Source of the DNA: Bacteroidota bacterium
GTDB lineage: Bacteria > Bacteroidota > Bacteroidia > B-17B0 > Aurantibacillaceae
DNA: 64,000 nt
Assembly: GCA_013298715.1 (NCBI GenBank)
Contig: JAAFIQ010000014.1
Coordinates: 49,401 to 113,400, forward strand
Direction: 5' to 3'
Shown here: positions 63,062-64,000 of the stretch, piece after piece
Layout: each line of letters begins with the position of its first letter
Numbering within the stretch: position 1 is the stretch's first letter
Made by a program: the position numbers and the translations under genes
Notes under the pieces: generated by a model
Told to the model about the DNA's origin: nothing
What the model saw: only the letters and a program-made list of their open reading frames with translations
Databases searched by the model: none

Positions 63062-63898
63062 ATGGCATTTAACGAAAATACAAGAGTAAAAATACCTGCA
63101 ATTCTGCATTTATGCAGATTGGGTTATAGTTATTTGTCATTGAAAAATGCCAAATGGGATGAGTCCACTAATATTTTTACAGACATTTTTAAATCAAGTA
63201 TTGCGCATATAAATCCCGAACTGAATGAAGGAGATATCAAAAGACTTTACGATGAAGTTTCACTTTGTTTAGAGAATGAAGATTTGGGAAAATCATTTTA
63301 TGAAAAACTAACGGCAAGATCTGGCACTCGTTTAATTGATTTCGAAAATTTCGATAACAATACCTTCAATGTTATAACAGAACTTCCATATAAAAAAGAT
63401 GATGAAGAGTTTCGCCCGGATATTATTTTACTTGTAAACGGAATGCCATTGGTATTCATTGAAGTTAAAAAGCCAAATAATCAAGATGGTATTATAGCAG
63501 AGCATAAACGCATTGAAACAAGAAGTCAAAATAAAAAATTCAGAAAGTTTGTAAACATCACTCAGGTTATGGTATTCTCTAATAACATGGAGTACGATGA
63601 TAGTTCGCCACAACCAATTGAAGGCGCATTTTATGCAACATCAGCTTATCACAAACCATCATTCAATTATTTTAGAGAAGAAGATCATTTTGATTTAAAA
63701 TCAATTCTAAGTGAAGTGTCTGATGAAACTGAAACTCTGATTTTAAAAGATACCAACCTGGTAGGTATTAAAAATTCGCCTGAGTTTATTACTAACAAAG
63801 AACCCAATACGCCAACAAATCGTATTTGCACATCATTGTTTCAGCGTAATCGCTTATCGTTTCTATTGCAATACACTACTAACCGACTAATCTTTTAA
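63062..63898 (+). CDS. type I restriction HsdR-like protein, truncated to N-terminal nuclease domain
   Basis: 278 residues where HsdR proteins have about 1000. The PD-(D/E)xK site is visible in EFRPDIILLVNGMPLVFIEVKKPN (Asp and Glu-x-Lys). The next conserved segment, TPTNRICTSLFQRNRLSFLLQY, is present, then homology ends at TTNRLIF and a stop, before the helicase motor. The sequence after about 63873 looks unrelated, followed by a strong terminator and a new promoter: an insertion sequence could have cut the gene. A free nuclease domain serving the DUF262 partner is also possible. Confidence 0.75.
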   Translation: MAFNENTRVKIPAILHLCRLGYSYLSLKNAKWDESTNIFTDIFKSSIAHINPELNEGDIKRLYDEVSLCLENEDLGKSFYEKLTARSGTRLIDFENFDNNTFNVITELPYKKDDEEFRPDIILLVNGMPLVFIEVKKPNNQDGIIAEHKRIETRSQNKKFRKFVNITQVMVFSNNMEYDDSSPQPIEGAFYATSAYHKPSFNYFREEDHFDLKSILSEVSDETETLILKDTNLVGIKNSPEFITNKEPNTPTNRICTSLFQRNRLSFLLQYTTNRLIF

Positions 63899-63900
63899 CT

Positions 63901-63928
63901 AAAAGGGTAACTTTTGTTACCCTTTTTT
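63901..63928 (+). terminator. terminator after the truncated HsdR gene
   Basis: AAAAGGGTAAC (63901-63911) and GTTACCCTTTT (63916-63926) form a perfect 11-bp stem with a TTTT loop, followed by T residues. Confidence 0.85.
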
Positions 63929-63943
63929 AATAATGTAAATTTG
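63914..63943 (+). promoter_or_regulatory. complete Bacteroidota promoter (TTG - 19 bp - TAAATTTG)
   Basis: TTG (63914-63916) is 19 bp from TAAATTTG (63936-63943), the best full match to the phylum's -33/-7 promoter in the window. It reads toward the ATG at 63970. The -33 lies inside the terminator loop. Confidence 0.6.
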
Positions 63944-63969
63944 TGTTTACTAAGACATAAAAAAACATT

Positions 63970-64000
63970 ATGGGTAAAAATACAGAAATAAAATTAGTCG
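63970..64000 (+). CDS. start of a new gene cut by the window edge, possibly a transposase
   Basis: Ten codons are visible: MGKNTEIKLV. They follow a clean promoter and a terminator, immediately after an interrupted hsdR. Some Bacteroidota transposases begin similarly in my memory, but ten residues cannot establish that. The rest is outside the window. Confidence 0.4.
   Translation, partial: MGKNTEIKLV

Larger units (their letters stand above)
54750..64000 (+). mobile_element. tRNA-targeted integrative element (left part)
   Basis: From the tRNA fragment at 54750 on, the content changes from core genes to integrase, a mobile-element protein, an acetyltransferase, an excisionase-like HTH protein, a RepA-type ATPase and a restriction module. 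Base composition of the first genes looks richer in G+C than the neighbourhood by eye. The order integrase, HTH, small protein, ATPase resembles small Bacteroidota mobilisable elements such as the NBU group. No conjugation gene is seen before the window ends, so the right end is unknown. Confidence 0.72.

Noticed and set aside
1..64000. CRISPR arrays, rRNA operons, riboswitches
   Set aside because: No regularly spaced identical repeats, no rRNA-like conserved stretches and no recognisable riboswitch core were seen.

Overview
The window is AT-rich chromosome of a member of the Bacteroidota. The signs are type IX secretion (T9SS) C-terminal sorting domains, a TonB-dependent receptor with a carboxypeptidase-regulatory-like N-terminus, two-component regulator propeller kinases paired with LytTR regulators, a DUF2851 protein, and the phylum's TAnnTTTG -7 promoter box at many genes. 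I found no complete tRNA, no rRNA and no CRISPR array. The genus cannot be told from sequence alone.

Layout. 1-8.1 kb: end of an alpha-2-macroglobulin, a tiny protein, a CHAP-domain protein, a LytTR/propeller-kinase pair and penicillin-binding protein 1C, a cell-envelope group. 8.2-14.5 kb: outer-membrane, SDR, TonB-receptor, DUF2851 and YdcF genes. 14.5-24.4 kb: a second kinase/LytTR pair followed by small secreted proteins, a glycine-rich T9SS protein and a YCF48-like T9SS protein. 24.4-40.9 kb: mainly housekeeping and metabolic genes (yjjG, glutamate dehydrogenase, plsY, xth, peptide-binding lipoprotein, ispD, arginine decarboxylase/ureohydrolase, ABC exporter, 3-hydroxybutyrate dehydrogenase, lysS). 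40.9-46.3 kb: ECF sigma factor, photolyase, hemA and a hemC-hemD fusion. 46.3-54.7 kb: a structured inverted-repeat element, small unknown genes, a decayed LamG/T9SS pseudogene, a TerC-family gene and a glycan cluster. 54.75 kb to the end: an integrative element, still open at the right edge of the window.

The main finding is a putative LytTR regulon at 14.5-23.2 kb. Five intergenic regions carry 15-bp half-sites close to TTTCATAAAACAACT, repeated in the same orientation at exactly 21 bp. A -7 box begins exactly 24 bp after the last base of the promoter-proximal half-site in all five: perfect TAnnTTTG in four, degraded in the one before the kinase. The sites precede the kinase, its regulator, a secreted-protein operon and both T9SS proteins. 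This suggests one autoregulated two-component system activating a set of exported proteins.

Other notable structure: two TTTGTTTAA/TTAAACAAA dyads before the sigma-photolyase operon; paired 15-bp repeats between the divergent polyamine genes; a displaced tRNA 3' end with its terminator marking the left attachment site of the island; an integrase interrupted by one amber codon; TGACC iteron-like repeats before a replication-type module; and a restriction module (XRE regulator with a perfect operator, DUF262/DUF1524 protein, HsdR reduced to its nuclease domain, perhaps by an insertion sequence whose first codons reach the window edge).
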